Positions 6,594 through 13,877 of a stretch of 34,763 nucleotides of DNA are shown in pieces. This DNA comes from an uncultured Blautia sp. (GTDB lineage: Bacteria > Bacillota > Clostridia > Lachnospirales > Lachnospiraceae), in the NCBI GenBank assembly GCA_944380235.1, contig CALWHD010000014.1, positions 1 through 34,763 on the forward strand, read 5' to 3'. Numbering within the stretch: position 1 is the first letter of the stretch; the number at the start of each line of letters is the position of its first letter. Under the pieces are notes generated by a model. The model had not been told where the DNA came from, did no database searches, and worked only from the letters and a program-made list of their open reading frames with translations. Position numbers and translations under genes: made by a program.

Positions 6594-7370
6594 CTATTTT
6601 TTGTTTTCCCAGGGCATGCATTTTTTCTGCAGAAGATCTACCAGCTTCATCAAAAGCAGGCTGATGACGGAGATAAGGAAGATCACCGCAAACATTTTAT
6701 CAAAGGCAAACGCCTTCTTCACCCTTGTCATATACACGCCGAGTCCGTTAAAGCCTCCCAGCCATTCTGAGATCACCGCTCCCACTACAGAATAAGAAGC
6801 AGAGATTCTCAGGCTTGCAAAAAACTGCCCCATAGAACCCGGAAGTTTAATGCAGCGGAAAATCTGAAACTCTGAAGCTCCCATAGAGCGCATCAGATTC
6901 AGCATATCCTTATCTGCCGATTTAAATCCGTCCAGCAATCCCACCGTAACCGGAAAAAAAGTTACAATGACGATCAGGATCACCTTTGGCAGCATTTCAT
7001 AGCCGAACCACAAAACCAAAAGAGGAGCTATGGCTACTGTGGGAACGGTCTGGGTCACTACGATCAGCGGATAAAAGGCCTTGTAGAGCCTGTCGAAACG
7101 ATCCATGAGAACTGCCATGACAAATCCCACCAGAACACCGCAGAGAAGTCCCAGTGCCGCCTCTGTAAGGGTCACCCTGGAGTTTTCCATCAGCAGGGGA
7201 AACTCACTTACAAATGCCTGCAGCACCTCCACCGGGGAAGGAAGCATATAATTAGGTACCAGTCCTGCCATGGAGACTGCCTGCCAGAGGATCAGGATCA
7301 ATCCCAGCGCAGCAGCAGCCCACAGCTTACTGGTGATGTTTTGAAACTTTTTTCTCAATGGTAAGCACAT
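6594..7370 (-). CDS. thiX: ABC transporter permease, ThiX-like
   Basis: This protein of about 258 aa is a binding-protein-dependent permease with about six transmembrane helices. The cytoplasmic EAA loop is MRSMGASEFQIFRCIKLPGSM, which docks the ATPase. The segment LPSPVEVLQAF after the first helix is typical of the SsuC/TauC/ThiX group. The start is uncertain: ATG 7370 directly abuts an AAGGAG, while TTG 7358 (giving RKKFQNITSK next) lies 12 nt from it. The longer frame to 7436 lacks support. The gene overlaps the 3' end of the thiamine-binding protein gene by 32-44 bp and is 14 bp upstream of thiY. Confidence 0.88.
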   Translation of the reverse strand: MCLPLRKKFQNITSKLWAAAALGLILILWQAVSMAGLVPNYMLPSPVEVLQAFVSEFPLLMENSRVTLTEAALGLLCGVLVGFVMAVLMDRFDRLYKAFYPLIVVTQTVPTVAIAPLLVLWFGYEMLPKVILIVIVTFFPVTVGLLDGFKSADKDMLNLMRSMGASEFQIFRCIKLPGSMGQFFASLRISASYSVVGAVISEWLGGFNGLGVYMTRVKKAFAFDKMFAVIFLISVISLLLMKLVDLLQKKCMPWENKK

Positions 7371-7623
7371 CTCCTTCTGGTTTATAGCTGACCTTGATAT
7401 AAGCCGCAACAGAAGGCGCCCCTGCCTTGACGGCAATGTGCTGGCATTCCTTTACAATATCCATCAGCGCGTCATAGTCTCCTTCGATGGTGGTTTCAAA
7501 CGGTCCTACATAATAATTAAAACCTGTACTCTTAATATAGGCGATCACCTCATCAACAATCCTGATCAGTTCCTCATCATTCTTTGCAGCCGGTAATGAC
7601 TGAATTGCTACACTTGCGTTCAT
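7327..7623 (-). CDS. Thiamine-binding protein of the MTH1187/YkoF-like family
   Basis: This 98-aa protein opens MNASVAIQSLPAA and contains YIKSTGFNYYVGPFETTIEGDYDALMDIV, the typical motif of the small MTH1187/YkoF-related thiamine-binding domain (ferredoxin-like fold). It is predicted to bind thiamine or its pyrimidine moiety in the cytoplasm. It is the first gene after the TPP riboswitch, with AAAGGAAG upstream of the ATG, and its 3' end overlaps thiX. It may buffer or channel the imported precursor; that role is inference from family and context. Confidence 0.88.
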   Translation of the reverse strand: MNASVAIQSLPAAKNDEELIRIVDEVIAYIKSTGFNYYVGPFETTIEGDYDALMDIVKECQHIAVKAGAPSVAAYIKVSYKPEGDVLTIEKKVSKHHQ

Positions 7624-7736
7624 TTTCGTATTCTTCCTTTCTCTTGAAAATTATGAATAATTTCGTCCGCCGGTTTTCTCTTCTGACACCGTTTGTCCCG
7701 GTCATCTTTCACCAACGTTCCTATTTCTTCTGACAG

Positions 7737-7765
7737 AAAAAAACTGCCAGGTACATACCTGACAG
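7737..7765 (-). terminator. Intrinsic terminator of the TPP riboswitch expression platform
   Basis: On the minus strand CTGTCAGGTA pairs with TACCTGGCAG (7765-7744), followed directly by seven T residues (7743-7737). It lies about 60 nt downstream of the riboswitch aptamer and about 110 nt before the first start codon, so ligand binding probably controls premature termination. Flanking CTTCTG and CAGAAG segments could extend or replace the stem. Confidence 0.85.
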
Positions 7766-7826
7766 AAGTATCTGCATTCCGGGATCCGATGCTTCCTCAG
7801 CACCTTCCCATCTGCACTATCGATTT

Positions 7827-7916
7827 TGCTTCCTACGCTGGCATTACCCAGATCAGGTATGTGGGTCTAAAACGAAACTGGTTTTATTCTCAGCCGGACT
7901 TTCTCCAGCTCCCCAT
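7827..7916 (-). ncRNA. TPP riboswitch (THI element)
   Basis: The minus strand carries the conserved THI-box cores in order: GGGGAGCTGG, then CCGGCTGAGAA, then ACCTGATCTGGGTAATGCCA, and finally GCGTAGGAAGC. The CTGAGA and TGATCTGG...AATGCCAGCGTAGG sequences form the pyrimidine- and pyrophosphate-binding arms. A P3-type extension (AAAAC...GTTTT) lies between them. The promoter at 7926-7954 starts transcription just before the aptamer. It controls the thiamine-binding protein - ThiXYZ - AzlCD operon, which should be expressed when TPP is low. Confidence 0.95.
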
Positions 7917-7925
7917 TCCTTGTAC

Positions 7926-7954
7926 AGTCTACTCTAATTTACAGGATGTGTCAA
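7926..7954 (-). promoter_or_regulatory. Promoter of the TPP riboswitch operon
   Basis: On the minus strand TTGACA (7954-7949) and TAGACT (7931-7926) are separated by 17 bp. Initiation near 7919 would begin the transcript directly at the aptamer. Confidence 0.75.
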
Positions 7955-7980
7955 TTGTTTCCTCTTTACAAAATGCTGGA

Positions 7981-8784
7981 TTAATTCATTTTCCGAAATT
8001 CCAGGGGCGTCACTCCCACCATCTTCCTGAACATTGCCGTAAAATGACTGGCGTCCAGAAATCCCACCCTTACTGAAATTTCCTGCACTTCCATCCTGGG
8101 CGCGCACAGGAGCAGTTCTTTCGCCTTATTGATCCGGTAAGCGGTCAGATACTCATAAGCGGAACAGCCCATGAACCGACGGAACAGCCTGGAAAGATAC
8201 TGGGGCGTCACATATACTTTCCCGCTTAACTCCTGTATGGAGATCTGCTCACCATAGTGAAGTTCCATTTCTTTTAATACGGGCTCCACATATCTTTTAT
8301 ACAAAGGATCCTGTGCCAGAGAATGGCTGTATACTCCGTTTACAAACTGCATCAGCAGTGTATAACAGTCAATGGAAAGCTCCTTGGCGTCAAGGGGCGG
8401 ATTCTCATATTTCTTCAGGATTCCGGCGATCAGTTTTCCTATCCCGGCTCCCTGTTCCCTGTCCACAAAAATCACCTGACGGTTGTCCAGGATTCTGGCA
8501 ATGCTGCTTTCTATGGTTCCTGTAAGTGTAAAAAATGCAGTTCTCCACCCTTCACTCCCGCTGTAGGCATGCCGGATAAAAGGCGCAATCAGCACTCCCT
8601 CACCCTGATTCAGCAGATATTCTTGTCCCTGTATAGTAATTTTTCCCACCCCTTCTTCGGTCTGGAGATAATGATAATGAGGATACCCTTTCGTTCTGGA
8701 TACCGGGACCTGCTGCCAGTGATTTCCGATAGAATCCAGAGTGAACGGTTCTGTAAGAGGTGTATTTCTAAAATAAATGGGCAT
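7981..8784 (-). CDS. AraC family transcriptional regulator (cupin + double HTH)
   Basis: This 267-aa protein has an N-terminal AraC-type cupin sensor domain; GVGKITIQGQEYLLNQGEGVLIAP is the double-stranded beta-helix signature. A C-terminal AraC HTH pair follows (ISIQELSGKVYVTPQYLSRLFRRF and the ISVRVGFLDASHFTAMFRKMVGVTPLEFR signature). It should bind a sugar-type effector and activate nearby catabolic genes. ATG 8784 is preferred over GTG 8793 because AGGTG lies 7 nt upstream of it. The gene is divergent from the beta-galactosidase gene and shares a 145-bp intergenic region with it. It is therefore the likely regulator of that gene. Confidence 0.93.
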   Translation of the reverse strand: MPIYFRNTPLTEPFTLDSIGNHWQQVPVSRTKGYPHYHYLQTEEGVGKITIQGQEYLLNQGEGVLIAPFIRHAYSGSEGWRTAFFTLTGTIESSIARILDNRQVIFVDREQGAGIGKLIAGILKKYENPPLDAKELSIDCYTLLMQFVNGVYSHSLAQDPLYKRYVEPVLKEMELHYGEQISIQELSGKVYVTPQYLSRLFRRFMGCSAYEYLTAYRINKAKELLLCAPRMEVQEISVRVGFLDASHFTAMFRKMVGVTPLEFRKMN

Positions 8785-8822
8785 ATTTTTCACCTATTTC
8801 AAAATGTTATAGTATTTAGCCT

Positions 8823-8851
8823 AACATATCATACAAACTTCCCTTTTTCAA
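8823..8851 (-). promoter_or_regulatory. Predicted promoter of the AraC regulator gene
   Basis: On the minus strand TTGAAA (8851-8846) and TATGTT (8828-8823) are separated by 17 bp and lie about 40 bp upstream of the regulator start codon. Confidence 0.5.
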
Positions 8852-8868
8852 TGGTAAAATACAAATAG

Positions 8869-8897
8869 TTGCAATCAACAGAAAAACAGCGGATACT
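8869..8897 (+). promoter_or_regulatory. Predicted promoter of the beta-galactosidase gene
   Basis: TTGCAA (8869-8874) and GATACT (8892-8897) are separated by 17 bp. The -10 lies inside a small inverted repeat, GGAT-N6-ATCC (8891-8904), which could be a regulator site. The suboptimal -10 fits activator dependence. Confidence 0.45.
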
Positions 8898-8929
8898 TTT
8901 ATCCGGCATGACAGATCAGGAGGCAAACA

Positions 8930-11900
8930 ATGAAAGAATTTGACTATTCTATGGTAAAAAATCCGGAATATTTCAAAGACAACTGTCTGGAAGCCCATTC
9001 CAGCCATAAATATTACGGTTCCCTTGCACAGATGGATGCCCAGGAAGAAACGTTCAAACACAGCTTAAACGGCATCTGGAAATTCCATTACGCAAAAAAT
9101 TACAAAAGTACGATCCCCGGATTCGAAAAGGAGGATTACTGCTGCAGATCCTGGGACGACATCCGTGTCCCTGCCCATATCCAGATGGAAGGCTACGATG
9201 TACCTCAGTATGCCAATGTTCAGTATCCCTGGGAAGGCAAAGAAATGATAGTGCCAGGAGAAATCCCGGAAAAATTCAACCCTGTAGCAAGCTATGTAAA
9301 ATATTTTGAAGTGCCGGAAAATATGAAAGGAAAGAGAGTTTTTGTCTCCTTCCAGGGTGCTGAAAGCGGACTTGCTCTGTGGCTCAACGGAACCTTCGTG
9401 GGATACAGTGAGGACAGCTTTACCCCCTCTGAATTTGAACTGACTCCTTATTTAAAAGAAGGAGAAAATAAACTTGCAGCACAGGTCTTCAAATGGACCA
9501 GCAGCAGCTGGTGTGAGGACCAGGACTTTTTCCGTTTCTCCGGTATTTACCGTGACGTATATTTATACACCATTCCGGAAGTCCATGTAAAGGATCTCCG
9601 GGTAAGAACACTTTTGGATGATACCTTTACGCAGGCAGATCTGGAGCTGGTGTTAAAAGCAGAAGGAAAAGGAAAGGCAAAGATCACTCTGCTTGATAAA
9701 GAAGAAGCTGTCTCCTCCTGTGAAACTGACCTGGACGGAGAGACCACCTGTGCAATGAAGGTGAAACATCCAAAGCTTTGGAGTGCTGAGGATCCTTATC
9801 TCTATCATCTTCTCATAGAAGTGCAGAATGAAAACGGAGAGCTTACCGAAGTCATTCCCCAGCATGTGGGCTTCCGCCGCTTTGAGATGAAAAACACCAT
9901 CATGACCTTAAACGGAAAACGCATTGTCTTTAAAGGTGTCAACCGCCATGAGTTCAGCTCTCTCACCGGACGCCAGGTGAGACGGGAGGACGTGGTAAAA
10001 GATATCGTCACCATGAAACAAAATAATATCAACGCTATCCGTACCTCCCATTATCCTGATGATGTAATGATCTATGATCTGTGCGATGAGTACGGTCTTT
10101 ACATGATCGCAGAAAACAATATGGAATCCCACGGTTCCTGGGATACAGTAAAGGAAAATTCCGGGGAATACGATGCTGTTGTTCCCTGTGACAAACCGGA
10201 ATGGCTGGGCATGATGTTGGACCGTGTCAATTCCATGTACCAAAGAGACAAGAATCATCCGGCCATCCTTATCTGGTCCTGCGGAAATGAATCCTTCGGC
10301 GGAAAGGACATCTATGAAATGTCCCAGTTCTACCGGAAAAACGATCCCACCAGGCTGGTTCACTACGAGGGTGTATGCCATGACCGCCGCTACAACGACA
10401 CCAGCGATATGGAAAGCCAGATGTACCCAAGCGTGGAGAGCATCAAGGCTTTTCTGGAAAAGGACAGGAGCAAACCCTTTATCTGCTGTGAATACACACA
10501 CGCCATGGGAAATTCCTGCGGAGCCATGCACAAATACACGGATCTGACTGACACAGAGCCATTGTATCAGGGCGGTTTCATCTGGGACTACATCGACCAG
10601 TCCATTGACAAGAAAGACCGCTACGGAAATACCTACCAGGCATACGGCGGAGACTTCGACGACCATCCCTGTGATTATAATTTCAGCGGAAACGGCATTG
10701 TATACGGACAGCACAGAGATCCTTCTCCCAAAATGCAGGAAGTAAAGTTCAATTATCAGAACATCACCGCAGATGTTACGGAAGAAGTGGTAACAGTAAT
10801 CAACAAAAACCTTTTTGTAAACACTGACTCCTTTGACTGTGCAGTAACACTGAAAAAAGACGGAATGCTGATAAAAACAGCCGTCCTTCCTACCCACACC
10901 GCACCTTTGAGCCGGGATGTCTATGACCTTCCCATTCCAGTGCAGACACTGCCGGGAGAATACACGGTTACCGTATCTTTCCGGTTAAAAGAAGATACCC
11001 TCTGGGCGGCAAGAGGGCATGAAGTAGCTTTCGGAGAGTATACTTATCAGGTATCCGGTAAAGAAGAAGCACACAAAGGAACTTTCGAAGTAATTGACAG
11101 CATCCACAACCTGGGCGTGAGAGGAGAAAACTTTGAAGTCATGTTCTCTTATTTAAACGGAGGTCTTGTTTCCTACCGCTTCGGCGGCGTGGAAATGATC
11201 AAGATGATCCCCAGGCCAAACTTCTGGAGAGCGCCTACCGACAACGACGACGGCAACCTGATGCCCATGCGCTATGCACAGTGGAAGATCGCCAGCATGT
11301 ACCTCTCACACAAAAAGCCTGGGAATGCTCCAGCTCCAGATGTCATGCTCCCGGAAAAAGAAATCACAGACAACTATGTAAAAATCACCTTCACCTACTG
11401 TATGCCCACCACCCCGGCATCGGAATGCAGACTTTCCTATAAAGTATACGGAGACGGCTACATTGAGACTCAGCTTCACTACACACCGGTAGCGGAGCTT
11501 GGCGATATGCCGGAATTCGGGGTAATGTTCAAGCTGGACGCGGACTATGACCAGGTTTCCTGGTACGGCATGGGACCGGAGGAGACTTACGAAGACCGCT
11601 GCCAGGGTGCGAAGCTTGGCATATACAGCAATGAAGTGAACGACAATATGGCAAAATACTTAAATCCTCAGGAATGCGGCAACAAAACCGGCGTGCGCTG
11701 GGCAAAAGTAACGGATAAAAAAGGAAGAGGAATGCTTTTTGAAGGCGTCAAAATCAACTTCTCCGCACTGCCCTATACACCTCATGAACTGGAAAACGCA
11801 AGACATGACTTTGAACTTCCCGCCGTACACTACACCGTTGTGCGGGTCTCCAAACAACAGATGGGTGTAGGCGGTGATGACAGCTGGGGCGCAAAGACTC

Positions 11901-11965
11901 ATAAAGAATACCTGCTTCCTGCAGATAAAGATGTGGACTTTGTATTCGGATTTAAAGGTATTTAG
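8930..11965 (+). CDS. lacZ: Glycoside hydrolase family 2 beta-galactosidase
   Basis: This 1011-aa enzyme has the full five-domain LacZ layout: a sugar-binding jelly roll, an Ig-like domain, a TIM barrel, a second Ig-like domain and the C-terminal beta-gal small-chain domain. The acid/base Glu is E454 in WSCGNESFGG, and the nucleophile Glu is E521 in ICCEYTHAMGN. NRHEFSS and RTSHYPDD of GH2 are also present. It hydrolyses terminal beta-galactosides such as lactose. No signal peptide is visible, so it is cytoplasmic. AGGAGG lies 6 nt before the ATG. No sugar permease lies next to it, so uptake must come from elsewhere. The divergent AraC regulator probably controls it. Substrate preference among beta-galactosides is not readable from sequence. 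Confidence 0.96.
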   Translation: MKEFDYSMVKNPEYFKDNCLEAHSSHKYYGSLAQMDAQEETFKHSLNGIWKFHYAKNYKSTIPGFEKEDYCCRSWDDIRVPAHIQMEGYDVPQYANVQYPWEGKEMIVPGEIPEKFNPVASYVKYFEVPENMKGKRVFVSFQGAESGLALWLNGTFVGYSEDSFTPSEFELTPYLKEGENKLAAQVFKWTSSSWCEDQDFFRFSGIYRDVYLYTIPEVHVKDLRVRTLLDDTFTQADLELVLKAEGKGKAKITLLDKEEAVSSCETDLDGETTCAMKVKHPKLWSAEDPYLYHLLIEVQNENGELTEVIPQHVGFRRFEMKNTIMTLNGKRIVFKGVNRHEFSSLTGRQVRREDVVKDIVTMKQNNINAIRTSHYPDDVMIYDLCDEYGLYMIAENNMESHGSWDTVKENSGEYDAVVPCDKPEWLGMMLDRVNSMYQRDKNHPAILIWSCGNESFGGKDIYEMSQFYRKNDPTRLVHYEGVCHDRRYNDTSDMESQMYPSVESIKAFLEKDRSKPFICCEYTHAMGNSCGAMHKYTDLTDTEPLYQGGFIWDYIDQSIDKKDRYGNTYQAYGGDFDDHPCDYNFSGNGIVYGQHRDPSPKMQEVKFNYQNITADVTEEVVTVINKNLFVNTDSFDCAVTLKKDGMLIKTAVLPTHTAPLSRDVYDLPIPVQTLPGEYTVTVSFRLKEDTLWAARGHEVAFGEYTYQVSGKEEAHKGTFEVIDSIHNLGVRGENFEVMFSYLNGGLVSYRFGGVEMIKMIPRPNFWRAPTDNDDGNLMPMRYAQWKIASMYLSHKKPGNAPAPDVMLPEKEITDNYVKITFTYCMPTTPASECRLSYKVYGDGYIETQLHYTPVAELGDMPEFGVMFKLDADYDQVSWYGMGPEETYEDRCQGAKLGIYSNEVNDNMAKYLNPQECGNKTGVRWAKVTDKKGRGMLFEGVKINFSALPYTPHELENARHDFELPAVHYTVVRVSKQQMGVGGDDSWGAKTHKEYLLPADKDVDFVFGFKGI

Positions 11966-12018
11966 TCTTTGTAACCGTCTGATAAAAAGTTTATGAAACC
12001 TTCTATACTATACAAAAG

Positions 12019-12072
12019 CGCTGCTCCTGCCGACGTTTTTTCCGTCGGTCGGGAACAGCGTTTTCTCCTTTT
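12019..12072. terminator. Bidirectional terminator between lacZ and asnB
   Basis: CGCTGCTCC-GCCGACG and CGTCGG-GGGAACAGCG form an imperfect stem of about 17 bp around a T6 loop (12019-12060). TTTTCTCCTTTT follows on the plus strand, and a shorter CTTTTG follows on the minus strand. It lies between the convergent stops of lacZ (11965) and asnB (12096). Confidence 0.85.
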
Positions 12073-12095
12073 AAAGAGTGCAGAAACCATTGTTT

Positions 12096-13676
12096 TTAAA
12101 TTCCACTGGCTCCATAGTTCTTCAGTACTCTCGCAGAAGGATCATCCACCTGACATCCCTCCCAGTTTTTGTTAGGCATCCAGAAATCCACGATCATCCG
12201 GCTCTGTCCCGGATAATACTGTTCAAAGATCTCCCGGTACAGCAGAGATTCCTTGGTAAAGGGCACTGCATGGGAATATTTCTTTACTTTTTTTTCAAAC
12301 TCTTCATCCGTATATTGCGTTTCTGCATATTCCTTCAGATCATCCACCATAGAATGCCCCACCGCATCAGAAAAAGCCGCCTTCTCTCTCATGAGAATAT
12401 CGTAAGGCAGATAGTCACCCTCAAAAGCATGGCGCAGAAGGTATTTCCCCTTGTTGTACACATTCATTTTTTTTGCGGGATCCAGACTCATGACATAGGA
12501 AACAAAGTCCAGATCACCGAACGGCACTCTGGCTTCCATGGAATGTACGCTGATGCACCGGTCAGCCCGGAGAACATCGTACATATGCAGCTCATGGACA
12601 CGTTTTACAGATTCTTTCTGAAATTCTTCCGGGGAAGGTGCAAAATCCGTGTATTTATATCCGAACAGCTCATCGGAAATCTCCCCTGTGAGGAGCACAC
12701 GTACATCTGTAGTCTCATGAATGGCTTTGCACACCAGATACATGCCGATAGAAGCACGGATGGTGGTGATATCAAAAGTTCCCAGCGCCCGGATCACATG
12801 GGGAAGGGCTTCCAGTACCTGTTCTCTTGTAATGATTACTTCTGTGTGATCGCTTCCGATATAGTCTGCCACCTCTTTGGCATATTTCAGATCAATGGCG
12901 TCTTTTTCCATACCAATGGCAAAGGTGCGGATCGGTCTTTCTAAAATCCTGGCAGAAACCGCGCAGACCAGAGAAGAATCCAGACCTCCGCTTAACAAAA
13001 ATCCCAGGGGTGCATCAGCGTCCAGACGTTTTTCAATACCATAAACCAGCTTTTCCCGGATTTTTTTACAGATGGTTTCCAGGTCATCTTCACACACTTC
13101 TTTTACCTCTGTGATATCTCTGTAGCAGATGAATTCTCCATCCTTATAATAATGTCCCGGCGGGAAGGGCATAATCTTATCTGTAAGTCCCACCAGGTTC
13201 TTTGCCTCACTGGCGAAGAGAATGGATCCGTCTGCAGCATAACCGTAATACAGCGGACGGATCCCGATAGGATCCCGGGCCGCCAGGTAAGACTCTGTCT
13301 CCCCGTCATAGAGGACCAGGGCATACTCTGCGTCCAGCATGGCAAACATTTTTGTCCCAAATTCTTCGTATAAAGGAATCAGGATCTCGCAGTCACTCTC
13401 GCTTTCAAAAAAATATCCCTTTCTTTCCAGTTTTTTCTTAATCTTCCGAAATCCATAGATTTCACCGTTGCAGATGATCTGTCTGTTCCCGCGGGTAAAC
13501 GGCTGCATTCCTTCTTCTGTCATCCCCATAATGGCAAGGCGGTGAAAGCCCATGATCCCATGCCCGTTTTTCAATACTCTTGTACTGTCCGGTCCTCTGG
13601 ATACCGTACGATCAAATCCTTCCATAAATTTCTCCATATCAGCGGCGTCTGAACACCATGCCATAATTGAGCACAT
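12096..13676 (-). CDS. asnB: Asparagine synthase B (glutamine-hydrolysing)
   Basis: This 526-aa enzyme starts MCSIMAWC, with Cys2 as the class II glutaminase nucleophile exposed after Met removal. The glutaminase domain (about 1-200) contains RGPDS, NGEIYGF and SESDCEIL. The synthetase domain carries the ATP PP-loop SGGLDSS at about 229-235 and LTGEISDELFGYKY. It converts aspartate, glutamine and ATP to asparagine and glutamate. The longer in-frame start at 13733 is rejected because it buries the catalytic Cys and crosses the leader hairpin. GGAGGAAATT precedes ATG 13676. A strong promoter and terminator-like hairpin lie upstream, suggesting attenuation. It appears monocistronic. Confidence 0.95.
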   Translation of the reverse strand: MCSIMAWCSDAADMEKFMEGFDRTVSRGPDSTRVLKNGHGIMGFHRLAIMGMTEEGMQPFTRGNRQIICNGEIYGFRKIKKKLERKGYFFESESDCEILIPLYEEFGTKMFAMLDAEYALVLYDGETESYLAARDPIGIRPLYYGYAADGSILFASEAKNLVGLTDKIMPFPPGHYYKDGEFICYRDITEVKEVCEDDLETICKKIREKLVYGIEKRLDADAPLGFLLSGGLDSSLVCAVSARILERPIRTFAIGMEKDAIDLKYAKEVADYIGSDHTEVIITREQVLEALPHVIRALGTFDITTIRASIGMYLVCKAIHETTDVRVLLTGEISDELFGYKYTDFAPSPEEFQKESVKRVHELHMYDVLRADRCISVHSMEARVPFGDLDFVSYVMSLDPAKKMNVYNKGKYLLRHAFEGDYLPYDILMREKAAFSDAVGHSMVDDLKEYAETQYTDEEFEKKVKKYSHAVPFTKESLLYREIFEQYYPGQSRMIVDFWMPNKNWEGCQVDDPSARVLKNYGASGI

Positions 13677-13711
13677 ATGCAATTTCCTCCCTGTTTCTGA
13701 TTTTGTCTTAT

Positions 13712-13758
13712 AAAAAAGAAAAAGGAACTGCAAGCCTTATTACGGCTGCAGCTCCTTT
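13712..13758 (-). terminator. Terminator-like hairpin in asnB leader (possible attenuator)
   Basis: On the minus strand the arms 13758-13744 and 13736-13721 form a stem of about 15 bp with a seven-base loop, a bulged A and one mismatch. CCTTTTTCTTTTTT follows (to 13712). It sits between the asnB promoter (-10 at 13783-13778) and the start codon, and its stem would begin about 13 nt after the predicted transcript start. No T-box or leader peptide motif is visible, so any regulator is unknown. Confidence 0.7.
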
Positions 13759-13777
13759 GCTGTCTGTCGATGTGCAC

Positions 13778-13807
13778 ATTATAAAACTAATCCGCCTGTG
13801 CTGTCAA
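13778..13807 (-). promoter_or_regulatory. Strong consensus promoter of asnB
   Basis: On the minus strand TTGACA (13807-13802) and TATAAT (13783-13778) both match consensus, with an 18-bp spacer. Both boxes are perfect, unlike the other promoters in the window. Confidence 0.8.
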
Positions 13808-13877
13808 TGTCTTTTTTTATTGTTTCTGATTTTTCTCTGAAAGTCCCGTCTTTTTTACCTTTCCTTCTGCGTTTTCA

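Noticed and set aside
9908-10897. A 329-codon minus-strand open frame inside lacZ.
   Set aside because: It is fully antisense to the TIM barrel of beta-galactosidase, with no RBS and no domain.
12078-12944. A 288-codon plus-strand frame opposite asnB.
   Set aside because: It overlaps the conserved synthetase domain of asnB on the other strand and starts next to the lacZ terminator. It is a shadow frame.
13677-13780. T-box leader or amino-acid leader peptide for asnB.
   Set aside because: The leader is under 100 nt with no specifier or T-box sequence. The only ATG that would open a leader peptide overlaps the -10 region and is not transcribed.
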